Virus record (IMG/VR): IMGVR_UViG_3300049734_000274
Location: 1-29,157 of that record
Direction: 5' to 3' (one strand)
Source of the DNA: a virus
Length of the DNA stretch: 29,157 nt
Both the position numbers and the translations under genes were made by a program. Below the pieces are notes generated by a model. It did no database searches. It was not told the DNA's origin and was given only the letters and a program-made list of their open reading frames with translations. Numbering within the stretch: position 1 is the stretch's first letter; each line of letters begins with the position of its first letter. This document shows, piece by piece, positions 7,716 through 15,362 of this stretch.

Positions 7716-9694
7716 CGAACATAATCCGGTGCCAGACCAGCGTTAGCAAATTCCGCATCACGAGCAGCCTTCATTAAAGCCTCTAGCACTTCAGAAGAAC
7801 CCATGATGGTACCACCCTTCCCATTGATGTTCAAATTGATTGACCCCATTGATTTTGTTTGGCCAATCCCTGAAGCCTGAGAAATAGGTAGAGCAGCCTG
7901 CGCTGAACCTAATGATGATGTAAGCGCATCCACAAAACCTCCGACAGCAAACCCTTCTCCTACTTCACCAAGCCGCATTGAATTCAATGCAGCGAAGAAA
8001 TCACGACCATACTTGCGAACTGCCTTCGCCTGAATGACAAACTCTCCCGAAGAGAGCCATGCTGGGATCGAATCAGAGGTTGATGACCCAGCTCCTCGCA
8101 CAGAACCTCCTCGCGCAAACCCTCCTCCTCCAGCAGCGCCTTTGGCTCCAACATTGGCAACAGCTTGCGCAGCAGCGGTGGCTTTCGCGATGATGTCTCC
8201 TAACCAACGAAAGATGCCGCCCAATATCTCCGTTGCCTTATTCCAAATGTCATCGAACATACCAGTGAAGAATTTGACGATGGCCTCTGCTGCCTTCGAA
8301 GCCTCACCCACAATCTTCGCCAGCCAACGAAGGACACCAGCAGCCATATCCTTGAACACTTGAACAATCGCATCGGCTGCGGCCGCCATGTCTGAGACCC
8401 ATTTGCCCAAAGCCTTCGCGGTATTGGCGATGGCGCCAAGCACAGACTTCTTGATCTCATCCCAATGACGAATGATAAGGATAGCAGCAGCAACGACTGC
8501 GGCGCCAACGATGAACATCACAGCGCCCCAAGCACCAAAGCCCGCAATGATGGTGAAGATTGTTCGAGCGATATTGCCCAACGCAGTGATCAACCCTCCA
8601 CTGCTGAGAGCTTCTGCCAACCAACCAATACCAGAGACCACCTTCCCCAATCCAGAGAAGGCATAACCCAGAACTTGAACAAACAGGCCAATAGCAAATA
8701 GCACAGGGCCCAATGTTATGGTGATGCCACCGAGCGCAATCAGAAACGCCTTGATGGGTTGTGGAAGCTCCGCAAAGAAATCACGCACACCTTCGAAGAA
8801 GCCAATGATGCTCTCCCGATTGTTCTTGATGAAGTCCAAGATACCCTTCGTGGCTTCATTGAGAGCCGGAACAAAGATGAGACCAATCTGATCTTTCAAT
8901 CCCTTGATGGCGCGGCCCAACAGAGTAAGGTTGTCACCAAACTCATCGCCAATCCTTGCCTGCTCTTCAGTGAAGCCCAAACCAAAATCGTGGAACTGTT
9001 TCTCAAGCTCAGCAATGCCTGCCTTCGTTTGGTTGAGGAGAGGAATGAGCTCAATGCCTCCTCTCCCGAACAGCTCAATGGCCAATGCTGACTTCTTCGC
9101 ACCATCCTCCATACCAGAGAAGCCTTCCACCAATTCGCGGAAAACTTCATCAGGTGACATTTGCTGAAGCTCTTCCACTGAGAGCCCAAGCTGAGAGAAT
9201 GCTGCTTGTGCCTTTCCACTTCCCTTGATAGCTGCGTCGATGTTCTTGTTCAAACGTCCCATGGATGTCGTGAACGTTTCCATGGGTATGTCATTCTGCT
9301 CTGCTGCGAAGGCGAGAGCGCCAAAGTCATCGATCGCAATGCCTGCCTTCTGTGAAGCCTTCCCCATCGCATCAGCGCTGTCAGCAGCAGACTTGGCGAG
9401 AAAACCAAACGCAGTCGCAGCACCACCAACCGCAGCACCCAACAAGGAAAAGGTTTGACCTGCTTGACGTATGCTACTCCCAAAATTCGTCAGTCTCGTG
9501 CCGATAGTGTTGAGGCTTTTCTCAACTCGCTGAAAGTTTGACTGGAGTTGTGTTGGTGGACCGACAAATTTATTGGCAGCATTCTGCATTTCTGTGAAGG
9601 CTTTCTCACCTTCACGGCCAAGCTCCTTGAGAGCTTCCAGAAGCTCCCTGCCTCCTTCCAGAGTGATGCGTTGAACGATTGCGTTGGTGGCCAT
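7712..9694 (-). CDS. Tail tape measure protein
   Basis: The 660-aa protein sets tail length and is threaded through the tail tube. ATG at 9694 overlaps the upstream stop as TGATG; a GTG one codon earlier is possible. The N-terminal 160 residues are helical and Ala/Ser/Gln-rich (GEKAFTEMQNAANKF; LTNFGSSIRQAGQTFSLLG). Residues about 315-415 contain strongly hydrophobic segments (FLIALGGITITLGPVLFAIG; AVMFIVGAAVVAAAILIIRH), as usual for tape measures. Amphipathic Trp/Ala repeats follow (WLAKIVGEASKAAEAIVKFF). A Gly/Ser-rich linker near residue 520 precedes SIPAWLSSGEFVIQAKAVRK, a C-terminal motif common in this family. At roughly 0.15 nm per residue the tail would be about 100 nm long, an inference. 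Confidence 0.92.
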   Translation of the reverse strand: MATNAIVQRITLEGGRELLEALKELGREGEKAFTEMQNAANKFVGPPTQLQSNFQRVEKSLNTIGTRLTNFGSSIRQAGQTFSLLGAAVGGAATAFGFLAKSAADSADAMGKASQKAGIAIDDFGALAFAAEQNDIPMETFTTSMGRLNKNIDAAIKGSGKAQAAFSQLGLSVEELQQMSPDEVFRELVEGFSGMEDGAKKSALAIELFGRGGIELIPLLNQTKAGIAELEKQFHDFGLGFTEEQARIGDEFGDNLTLLGRAIKGLKDQIGLIFVPALNEATKGILDFIKNNRESIIGFFEGVRDFFAELPQPIKAFLIALGGITITLGPVLFAIGLFVQVLGYAFSGLGKVVSGIGWLAEALSSGGLITALGNIARTIFTIIAGFGAWGAVMFIVGAAVVAAAILIIRHWDEIKKSVLGAIANTAKALGKWVSDMAAAADAIVQVFKDMAAGVLRWLAKIVGEASKAAEAIVKFFTGMFDDIWNKATEILGGIFRWLGDIIAKATAAAQAVANVGAKGAAGGGGFARGGSVRGAGSSTSDSIPAWLSSGEFVIQAKAVRKYGRDFFAALNSMRLGEVGEGFAVGGFVDALTSSLGSAQAALPISQASGIGQTKSMGSINLNINGKGGTIMGSSEVLEALMKAARDAEFANAGLAPDYVR

Positions 9695-10368
9695 CACTTG
9701 ATCCTGGTGTTGACGCTTGAAGAGTAATATTCAGCAAGACGCTTGGAAGCGTCACGGAAAATTTGACGAAGGCTGAAGCGTTTGCGCAGGCGCACAGTCG
9801 ACACGCCAACAAACACAGGCACTGCGTTCTGCTCTCCTCCCTTCGCAGCTGCGCGAAAGCCACGCAATGAACGCTTGGCGATACTCCTCCCACGCGCACG
9901 TCCAGAGAATTTGGCCATCAGCAGAGGAGGTTTGCCTGGATGCTGGACCTTGAACAATGGACCCACAAACTTGATGTAGTTGCGTGGCGTCATCTTCCTC
10001 CCTTGAACCTTCTTGGGAACTGATGGAAGAGGTATCCACAGCAATGGCTTTCCAAAGATGGTTGCTCCGCTCTCAAACACCTCACTGTAAGGTATCTTGT
10101 GATATATCCATAGCGCAGGATTGATAGAAGCCCCACGCCTTGGATACAAGTTCACTCGGAGCGCATTCTGCCATCTGCTACCAAACCCAGCAGCAGCAAT
10201 GTTCTGTCGACCGCGATGCTTGATGTCATTTCCCACGCGAGCCATCGCATCAGTCGCTGATTGCTCAATGGGCTCTGGTATCTTATCAAGCTTCTGCTTG
10301 AGGCTTCGATCACGATCAAACTTCAATTGGAGCTTCTTGATGCGGCGTATTGCCTTGAGAGGTGTCAT
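9694..10368 (-). CDS. DUF6441-like tail-region protein
   Basis: This 224-aa, very basic protein lies between the chaperone and tape measure genes. Its pattern matches a family I recall as DUF6441 from alphaproteobacterial prophages: an N-terminal helix, a segment FGSRWQNALRVNLYPRRGAS, then WIYHKIPYSEVFESGATIFG, LLWIPLPSV and GRKMTPRNYIKFVGP. Such genes sit in tail operons and are presumed minor tail or tail-completion proteins. The start is in an ATGA overlap with the second-frame chaperone segment. The C-terminal third is Arg/Lys-rich with no catalytic motif. Family assignment is from pattern memory and moderately sure. Confidence 0.65.
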   Translation of the reverse strand: MTPLKAIRRIKKLQLKFDRDRSLKQKLDKIPEPIEQSATDAMARVGNDIKHRGRQNIAAAGFGSRWQNALRVNLYPRRGASINPALWIYHKIPYSEVFESGATIFGKPLLWIPLPSVPKKVQGRKMTPRNYIKFVGPLFKVQHPGKPPLLMAKFSGRARGRSIAKRSLRGFRAAAKGGEQNAVPVFVGVSTVRLRKRFSLRQIFRDASKRLAEYYSSSVNTRIK

Positions 10369-10646
10369 TTTTGTAGCTCCTTGAGCTTCTTCTTCACCTC
10401 ACGAGGATCGCCACGCGCACCCATCACTGCTGTCCAAAGGTTTTCTGCCTTCTCCATCTTCACTCTTCTGCTGGCAAGAAAGAGGAACGCTGCCAACTGA
10501 CGAGGAGAGTAGCTCCAACAATCCTCGCTAGAATGACCAAGAGCAATCAGGGCTTCGATTGCTTCTGCGATTTCATATCCACTGCCTTCCCAGATGCGTC
10601 TGCCTCTTCTCCTTTGCCCTGCGCCAGCAGACCTAGCTTGTTGAGC
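10365..10646 (-). CDS. Tail assembly chaperone T segment, read by -1 frameshift
   Basis: Past the end of the chaperone gene, the -1 frame stays open from 10706 to a TGA at 10365 that overlaps the next ATG as ATGA. From 10577 it reads like a real protein: YEIAEAIEALIALGHSSEDC, WSYSPRQLAAFLFLASRRVK, MEKAENLWTAVMGARGDPRE, then VKKKLKELQK. There is no credible start codon before this stretch, so expression as a C-terminal extension of G is expected, as in lambda gpG/gpGT. The coordinates begin at the best slip candidate. A slip there gives a fusion of about 206 aa. The exact slip site is uncertain. Confidence 0.6.
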   Translation of the reverse strand, partial: AQQARSAGAGQRRRGRRIWEGSGYEIAEAIEALIALGHSSEDCWSYSPRQLAAFLFLASRRVKMEKAENLWTAVMGARGDPREVKKKLKELQK

Positions 10647-10984
10647 TTTTCCGCGAAAGGGCGGATACCACTTGGCATCGTCAACGCAAGAATGGCTTCC
10701 AGCAAATCAATCTGCTGCTCAAGATTGAGTTCGCCAATCTTCGTCTCCCATGCCTCCTCTCCCATGTGACCGCATCCAGCAGCAATGATGGCGACCACTG
10801 CCTCAGGAGCAATGGCCGCCCATTCATCACTGGACACATCCTTCCCTGCGAACAGTTTCGCAATCTCTGGAAACTTCCGCAGCAGAGCCGCAATAGCCTT
10901 CGCATTGACAGCAAAGACAACAACTTCAACGTCAGCAACGCGAACCTTCGCAGTTGCCGGCGCAATGTCAAGCAACGAAACCAC
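10547..10984 (-). CDS. Tail assembly chaperone G-like protein
   Basis: The 145-aa protein lies between the major tail protein and tape measure genes, the conserved place of lambda G. The start is a GTG with GAGGAGG just upstream. It has an N-terminal beta segment (KVRVADVEVVVFAVNAKAIA) and an all-helical rest (ALLRKFPEIAKLF; AVVAIIAAGCGH; LEQQIDLLEAILALTM), the usual layout of these chaperones that coat the tape measure. The C-terminal tail after residue 120 is charged and low-complexity and probably unimportant if ribosomes shift frame. In the family, a -1 frameshift makes a longer GT form needed to recruit tail tube protein. The open -1 frame downstream supports this. Confidence 0.75.
   Translation of the reverse strand: MVSLLDIAPATAKVRVADVEVVVFAVNAKAIAALLRKFPEIAKLFAGKDVSSDEWAAIAPEAVVAIIAAGCGHMGEEAWETKIGELNLEQQIDLLEAILALTMPSGIRPFAEKLNKLGLLAQGKGEEADASGKAVDMKSQKQSKP
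10646..10652 (-). other. Candidate -1 frameshift heptamer (GGAAAAG)
   Basis: In the zero frame of the chaperone gene this reads G GAA AAG at codons 112-113. The A-site slip AAG to AAA is favourable, as in lambda's G GGA AAG; the P-site slip GAA to GGA is less so. Other weaker candidates are around GGC AAA GGA, 26-36 bp further downstream. I could not identify a clear stimulatory hairpin. Confidence 0.3.
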
Positions 10985-11002
10985 TTTGCCTCCTCTTCAC
11001 TC

Positions 11003-11539
11003 TTATGGGCCTGGGCTGGCGCTCGTGTTCTCATCTCTCACAGTGATTGTGCCAAATCCTTGCCCTTGGTCAAGCACATCACCTTGGACTTCGATGCCGC
11101 CCCACTCATCAGAGATAGGCGTCAACGAGGCACCCGGCTGGAAGCTGACGGTTGGCAATTCAATGTCGATCTGATTGCCAATGTCATTCGCACCAACAAA
11201 CTTCACAGCAGCGGTGATCTCACTCAAAGAGAAGATGTTGATGACTTCGTCGCCTGCTGTATTGGTATCAACTTCACCCAACACAGCAAGTGCGAGGTTC
11301 TCAGCCACCCACTCTTCCATCACCATGCGCAGCGTTGCTGACTTCTCAAGCACCACTGTGCGATCCTTCGTGCGCACACCAGACATCTGCGAGAAGTGAT
11401 CAAGCTTCTCAACTGCTGGAGTGAACTCGAATTCAGAAACGTTCCCCACATGACGATAGTCAACATCAGCAGGCAACTTGACAAAGACGCTTCCCTTGCC
11501 GATGTAGTAGTTCAAGACATTCGGAGGTGTCGCTGGCAT
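11003..11539 (-). CDS. Major tail (tube) protein
   Basis: I place the start at the ATG at 11539 because GAGAGGAAGGG precedes it and it follows the upstream stop by 11 bp; a longer frame reaching 11644 would overlap that gene and lacks a site. The 178-aa product begins MPATPPNVLNYYIGKGSVFV, a typical tail-tube N-terminus. It continues with HVGNVSEFEFTPAVEKLDHF and GVRTKDRTVVLEKSATLRM, the conserved pattern of siphovirus tail tube subunits. Position between tail terminator and chaperone agrees. It is shorter than lambda gpV (246 aa) and appears to lack gpV's extra C-terminal Ig-like domain. Confidence 0.85.
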   Translation of the reverse strand: MPATPPNVLNYYIGKGSVFVKLPADVDYRHVGNVSEFEFTPAVEKLDHFSQMSGVRTKDRTVVLEKSATLRMVMEEWVAENLALAVLGEVDTNTAGDEVINIFSLSEITAAVKFVGANDIGNQIDIELPTVSFQPGASLTPISDEWGGIEVQGDVLDQGQGFGTITVRDENTSASPGP

Positions 11540-11550
11540 TTCCCTTCCTC

Positions 11551-12003
11551 TCAGAGCTTGGTTGGAAAGAGTGGATACCGGAATGAGATGTCCAACCCCA
11601 TCTCCGCTTCCATTGAGCGTCCCTGTAATACGCTTGTTGAGCAACCACGGTATCTGATCTCACCGTTCTCACCCACAATCGTCTGCAGGTCCACATCATT
11701 GAGCACAACCTTGAGGAATGCGGCGCGAAACTCATTCAGCTTCGATCCAACTTCCTCCGGTTTGTCAGCAAGCAGCAATGTGATCTCAGGAGACATCGTC
11801 ACAAGCGTTGGAGACTTCGCATGTCGGCTCCTCCCGCTATCATCTTCCCAATTGCTCTCTTCGTCCCCATCAAACAATGATACTGCTGGGCGAGCTTCTT
11901 CTGAAATGTGGAGCTTGTTGCGTGAAACGCTTTTGACCCCTGGCACAGACAATGACAGGAGCGAAAGCTGAACCATGATAGCTTCTCTGCGATCCTCCGC
12001 CAC
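11551..12003 (-). CDS. Tail terminator-like protein (gpU-like)
   Basis: This 150-aa protein starts at a GTG with AAGGAG seven to eight bases upstream, 1 bp past the preceding stop. It begins with a helix (REAIMVQLSLLSLSVPGVKS), then EEARPAVSLFDGDEESNWED, a pattern shared by tail terminator/completion proteins (P-G-V then R-P-A-x-x-L-F-D-G-x-E). The C-terminal half alternates helix and strands (LNEFRAAFLKVVLNDVDLQT; AEMGLDISFRYPLF). In lambda-like phages gpU caps the completed tail tube for joining to the head. Gene order between connector and tube supports this, and length is near lambda gpU's 131 aa. Confidence 0.7.
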   Translation of the reverse strand: MAEDRREAIMVQLSLLSLSVPGVKSVSRNKLHISEEARPAVSLFDGDEESNWEDDSGRSRHAKSPTLVTMSPEITLLLADKPEEVGSKLNEFRAAFLKVVLNDVDLQTIVGENGEIRYRGCSTSVLQGRSMEAEMGLDISFRYPLFPTKL

Positions 12004-12004
12004 A

Positions 12005-12364
12005 TCAAGCTCCTTCGATCAGGACGCACATCACCTGCCCATCAACCTCTCCTCCTGGTGAGGGAAGATAGCGATGCGACTCAACTCGCCAAGTCTTGCC
12101 ATTCATTCCAATGATGGCGCCATCCATCTCTTCGATGTTGATGAAGAGCGCATCGAGATCAACACGACGAAAGATCACAGCAGGCCTCATCATCTCTACC
12201 ATAGGCCCACCAATGTCTGTGTCGTAGTTTGTAATCACTCCTGCTGACCGATCGATGGCCTGTATGTCAACGGCTGCGGTCGCATCTGGGGCCTGAAGCT
12301 GAACGGTGACAGCTAGCGTATCATACACAGGAGCATAGAGGATCGAAGAGTAGTCAAGACCCAT
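12005..12364 (-). CDS. Head-tail connector protein (FII-like)
   Basis: At 119 aa it is close in length to lambda gpFII (117 aa), and it lies directly before the tail terminator gene. It starts MGLDYSSILYAPVYDTLAVT, a common opening of head-tail joining proteins. It is mostly beta, with RPAVIFRRVDLDAL, and ends in GKTWRVESHRYLPSPGGEVD followed by VMCVLI. These features fit the FII/gp9-10 connector group. The start overlaps the methyltransferase stop as TGATG. The glycan cassette therefore separates this connector from the capsid genes. Confidence 0.65.
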   Translation of the reverse strand: MGLDYSSILYAPVYDTLAVTVQLQAPDATAAVDIQAIDRSAGVITNYDTDIGGPMVEMMRPAVIFRRVDLDALFINIEEMDGAIIGMNGKTWRVESHRYLPSPGGEVDGQVMCVLIEGA

Positions 12365-13023
12365 CAGCGTGGCTCCAATACGAGGTTGCGATTGTCATAC
12401 ATTCCCTTCGTCTGATGCGTCTTGGAGAGTGTCTGCTCCACCAACGCGCGCGCGAAGTTGTCCAAGACTTCGATGATAAGTATGGGCTTCTCCCTCGCAA
12501 TGAGCTTCATCGCTCCTTTGAGGGCCATCATCTCAGCACGCTCAACATCAATCTTGATCGCAGCGAGCTTGTTCAATCCGCGGATGCCATCTAGGCGCAA
12601 TGTGCGCACAAAGATATGACCACGAGACTTCCGCAAAAGGCTTGCGCCAGATGTCAAATGAACTGTATCATTATAACCCAAGCGCGCATTGCCATCCTTC
12701 TCTGCTGCTGCTGCTTGGATGATCTCAAACTTGACGCCATTAAGCTCACTGTTTGCCTGTATGCGTTCCACCAAGTCAGGCATTGGCTCTATCGCCTTTG
12801 GCTCTGCTCCTCTCTTCGCTGCGAGAATGGAGAACAAGCCAGAGTAAGCTCCCACATCAAGAACCTGAACACCAGGCTCGCAAATCTCTGCCCACAATGC
12901 CAATGTATGTGGCTCAAACTCCTTCTTCGTCTGTATGCCTTTCACAATGCGATCATCATCAAGAAGATCGACTGTGAGGTTGCCAACCTTCACGCCAAAG
13001 ATGCCCATGCCGCTCTCGCCCAT
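12364..13023 (-). CDS. FkbM-family methyltransferase
   Basis: A 219-aa class I SAM-dependent methyltransferase. Motif I is seen at residues 54-63 (VLDVGAYSGL), an acidic residue at the end of the next strand (AIEPMPDL, residues 77-84), and the FkbM signature IKIDVERAEMMALKG at 156-170, corresponding to the family's KxDVEGxExxxLxG. The usual Gly of that signature is Arg here. FkbM enzymes O-methylate sugars in antibiotics, capsules and glycans. Neighbouring glycosyltransferases point to methylation of a sugar. The N-terminus overlaps the preceding gene by 34 bp without a good ribosome site, so the start could be at Met6 (13008). Confidence 0.85.
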   Translation of the reverse strand: MGESGMGIFGVKVGNLTVDLLDDDRIVKGIQTKKEFEPHTLALWAEICEPGVQVLDVGAYSGLFSILAAKRGAEPKAIEPMPDLVERIQANSELNGVKFEIIQAAAAEKDGNARLGYNDTVHLTSGASLLRKSRGHIFVRTLRLDGIRGLNKLAAIKIDVERAEMMALKGAMKLIAREKPILIIEVLDNFARALVEQTLSKTHQTKGMYDNRNLVLEPR

Positions 13024-13661
13024 TTGTTGACTGTGCTATGAGGCTTCGCCTTCCCTGCGAAGATGACCAAGGAGCATCCATCAGGTGGAGCTTCCTTATG
13101 TTGTTCAAGATAACGATACCCCAAGAAGAAATTTGGAGGCAAGAGAGGTTGAAGCAGAACCGCATTCGGCTCCAGTTCTTCAATGACCTTCTGATCTCCA
13201 TACTTGCCTGCCTTGTCCATCAATGCCCAACGATCAGGCCAAAACTTCCGAAATACGTCATCACCATAATCTGGACCGAATGTCATCACACAAGAGCCAT
13301 ACAGGCAAGGCCATTCGAGATTGCCAGCAGCACGTGTGAAGTTCGCACAAATGCCGAATGGAATGTCGAGATCAGCAAGTGGACTAAGATCACCTACAAT
13401 GACTGTGTCCAGATCGAAGTAGAGAACACGTTGGCCTCTTCGCCACTTGTGAGAGAACAAGACCATCTTCGCCCACCAAGAGCGCAACCGCATATCCTCT
13501 ATGTTGACTGCCTTCACTCCGCACCTGATAAGGTCTTTTGGGCGATCAGTGAAGCAAACGAAGCTATGCTCATATGGAAGATGACGCTCCACCATTGAGC
13601 GTAAACGGGAGACATACTCAGGGGAATATCTGTCTCCCGTTCTTACGCACGCAACAATCAT
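12990..13661 (-). CDS. GT-A glycosyltransferase with DxD motif
   Basis: The 223-aa protein starts in an ATGA overlap with the small membrane protein gene. It opens with a Rossmann-like strand (MIVACVRTGDRYSPEYVSRL) and has HSFVCFTDRP, followed by the GT-A nucleotide-sugar and metal site YFDLDTVIVGDLSPL at residues 81-95 (Asp83, Asp85). Later elements include GSCVMTFGPDYGDDVF and the closing GKAKPHS, matching GT8-like enzymes where a late His binds metal. It is small for the fold and has no membrane anchor. It probably transfers a sugar from a nucleotide donor; donor and acceptor cannot be read from the sequence. Its own neighbour encodes a related enzyme. Confidence 0.85.
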   Translation of the reverse strand: MIVACVRTGDRYSPEYVSRLRSMVERHLPYEHSFVCFTDRPKDLIRCGVKAVNIEDMRLRSWWAKMVLFSHKWRRGQRVLYFDLDTVIVGDLSPLADLDIPFGICANFTRAAGNLEWPCLYGSCVMTFGPDYGDDVFRKFWPDRWALMDKAGKYGDQKVIEELEPNAVLLQPLLPPNFFLGYRYLEQHKEAPPDGCSLVIFAGKAKPHSTVNKWARAAWASLA

Positions 13662-13867
13662 ACCATACCAAACAGACGCAACAAACCCACAATGGCGATA
13701 AGGATCAAGAGAACAATCGTCAACGTTGACAACGCATTCCTTGCTTGATCATTCTTCACCATTGGGAGTAGGAGATACACAATGATGATGCCAATTGCGA
13801 CCAGCACAACAAAGAACACGAGCAGCTGGACAAGGCCAATGAGTGAAATGGTTTCGACCATGATCAT
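13658..13867 (-). CDS. Small two-helix membrane protein
   Basis: A 69-aa hydrophobic protein overlapping both neighbours by ATGA. Two transmembrane helices are evident: residues about 8-35 (LIGLVQLLVFFVVLVAIGII and onward) and 46-68 (LSTLTIVLLILIAIVGLLRL). A short polar loop, MVKNDQARNA, lies between them. Met3 is an alternative start. Its size and two helices would fit a holin, but its place between two glycosyltransferase genes, far from any lysis gene, argues instead for a membrane partner of the glycan enzymes. A similar layout occurs in many phages as an unexplained small membrane protein among virion genes. Confidence 0.75.
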   Translation of the reverse strand: MIMVETISLIGLVQLLVFFVVLVAIGIIIVYLLLPMVKNDQARNALSTLTIVLLILIAIVGLLRLFGMV

Positions 13868-14679
13868 GAGCTCCTTGGACCTGATTTGTAGCCGCTCAGG
13901 TTCTGCTTGACATACTCACCAAAGAGAGGAGAGCCTGTGTAACGATCAACGCCAAAGCCTTCCCTCTCTGCCTCCTCCAACAAATTGTCGAAGAGTTCAA
14001 TCAGATCTGAACGCCAATGCGTCCTCACCTGACCATTGAACCAATGCTTCCTTCCTTGAGCCTCCAATCGTGGGATCGCATAGCGGAGATGCGGCTGCTG
14101 CGACATCACTGTGTAGTGGATAGCCTTCAAGTCAGGATCGAAGAGATTGATGAATGTCTCGCCATCCAAGCAATTCCATGCGCCTTCAAATTGTTGAACG
14201 GAAGAGGAGAAGCGCATACGATCCATCATCACGCGATGCGAGATTGGATCAGAGCGGAGAATGTTAATTGGCAACATCTCAGGCTTCATCTTCTCACAGT
14301 CCCACAATGAGACGCAAAACCTCCACGATCCTCCTCCTTTTGCGAGCACTCCCTTGCCCTTCTCCAACTTTTGATTCCAGAGATCAGCAATGTCTGCTTG
14401 GACAATCACATCACTGTCCATGTAGATGGCTCTACCTTCGAAACCACAATATGCTGGCACTGCCCAACGGAAGCAAGAGAAGGGAGTTGCCCAAGTGCGC
14501 GTCTGCCATCCCTGCTTCCCATCTGAGAACCAAAAGCTGTCTGGGTTCTTGCTCAGCATCATCCAAACAATCTCAATGTCCATCGAAGAGTGCTTGCGCA
14601 AGGACCATTCCAGCACTGCTTGTGATTCAGCATCCTCATGATTCGCAGCACAACCAACGAACACTCTCACCGCAGACAT
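13864..14679 (-). CDS. GT8-like glycosyltransferase
   Basis: The 271-aa protein has a typical GT-A layout: an N-terminal strand RVFVGCAANHEDAESQAVLE, helix-strand units, then FSCFRWAVPAYCGFEGRAIY and the metal-binding YMDSDVIVQADIADLW at residues 86-101 (Asp88, Asp90). Downstream are CLDGETFINLFDPDLKAIHY and a His-containing C-terminal part with HWFNGQVRTHWRS. This resembles GT8-like or phage-encoded hypothetical glycosyltransferases. ATG at 14679 has GGAGGGA upstream and overlaps the preceding gene by 13 bp. It is larger than the second glycosyltransferase and only the core is similar, so the two probably add different sugars. Donor and acceptor are unknown. Confidence 0.82.
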   Translation of the reverse strand: MSAVRVFVGCAANHEDAESQAVLEWSLRKHSSMDIEIVWMMLSKNPDSFWFSDGKQGWQTRTWATPFSCFRWAVPAYCGFEGRAIYMDSDVIVQADIADLWNQKLEKGKGVLAKGGGSWRFCVSLWDCEKMKPEMLPINILRSDPISHRVMMDRMRFSSSVQQFEGAWNCLDGETFINLFDPDLKAIHYTVMSQQPHLRYAIPRLEAQGRKHWFNGQVRTHWRSDLIELFDNLLEEAEREGFGVDRYTGSPLFGEYVKQNLSGYKSGPRSS

Positions 14680-15362
14680 TGAGCAATTCCCTCCTCAACA
14701 CTCACCCTTTTGAAGACTTCAATGCGGCTGGTTGGCGAAGCATTGGTGACTTCGATGTTGGATTTTTCCATTTGCGGGATGACGTGGTTGAAGCTGGCAG
14801 CCCAGGCCTTCCACGTTTCAAAATCATACTGATGGTTGGGATCGTAGTGCCTTTGATTCGCATGCCACTCTCCTTCGTCATTGGGCCCATAGTCGAAACC
14901 AAACAGCACAATCTTCGTCGCACCCTTCAGATACGCAAAATTGAAAGCGCCAAACCCAGACGTTCCTCCTCCATGAATCACGCTTGGGTTGTCAGACAGT
15001 CCAAGCTTCGTATCTCTCCTCAAGTAGTGAAGATTGCGAGGAGGGAAGGAGAGACGATTGACAGTCCATGTGTCAGGGACTGCCCACCATATAGGAAAAT
15101 TCACATCACGCAATCTCTTCCACCATTTGCGCAACTCAATGGTGTCCAGACCGAAGCCCACATCAGCCCATGGATAATCGAAGATGGCACCCTTCACAGC
15201 AATCGCATGAACCTTCCCTTGCAGAACTTCAAGGTCAAACTCCTTCAAAGAAGGTCCACCACCAATGATGATGGTCGGCTTCCTCCTCCACATAGGAGGT
15301 TCTATGCGCTCAAATCGCACAGGCTTCACCAAGATTGACTTTCGGAATGAAATCACAGGCAC
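14667..15362 (-). CDS. DUF115/MptE-like Rossmann protein, putative glycosyltransferase (copy 2)
   Basis: The 231-aa protein contains the hallmark PTIIIGGGPSLKEFDLEVLQ (residues 29-48), followed by VHAIAVKGAIFDYPWADVGF. A second nucleotide-fold element is ATKIVLFGFDYGPNDEGEWH (residues about 158-177). This pattern is shared by DUF115/MptE-like and GT42-like proteins, which in phages and flagellar loci are associated with sugar transfer. It is a diverged paralogue of the adjacent upstream gene. The GTG start at 15362 overlaps that gene by 53 bp and has no convincing ribosome site; Met24 (15293) is an alternative just before the GGGPS motif. Enzymatic role is inferred from motifs and neighbours. 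Confidence 0.7.
   Translation of the reverse strand: MPVISFRKSILVKPVRFERIEPPMWRRKPTIIIGGGPSLKEFDLEVLQGKVHAIAVKGAIFDYPWADVGFGLDTIELRKWWKRLRDVNFPIWWAVPDTWTVNRLSFPPRNLHYLRRDTKLGLSDNPSVIHGGGTSGFGAFNFAYLKGATKIVLFGFDYGPNDEGEWHANQRHYDPNHQYDFETWKAWAASFNHVIPQMEKSNIEVTNASPTSRIEVFKRVSVEEGIAQCLR

Noticed and set aside
14268-15338. A 356-codon open frame on the plus strand
   Set aside because: It runs antisense to the glycosyltransferase and DUF115-like genes, and its translation shows no family features.
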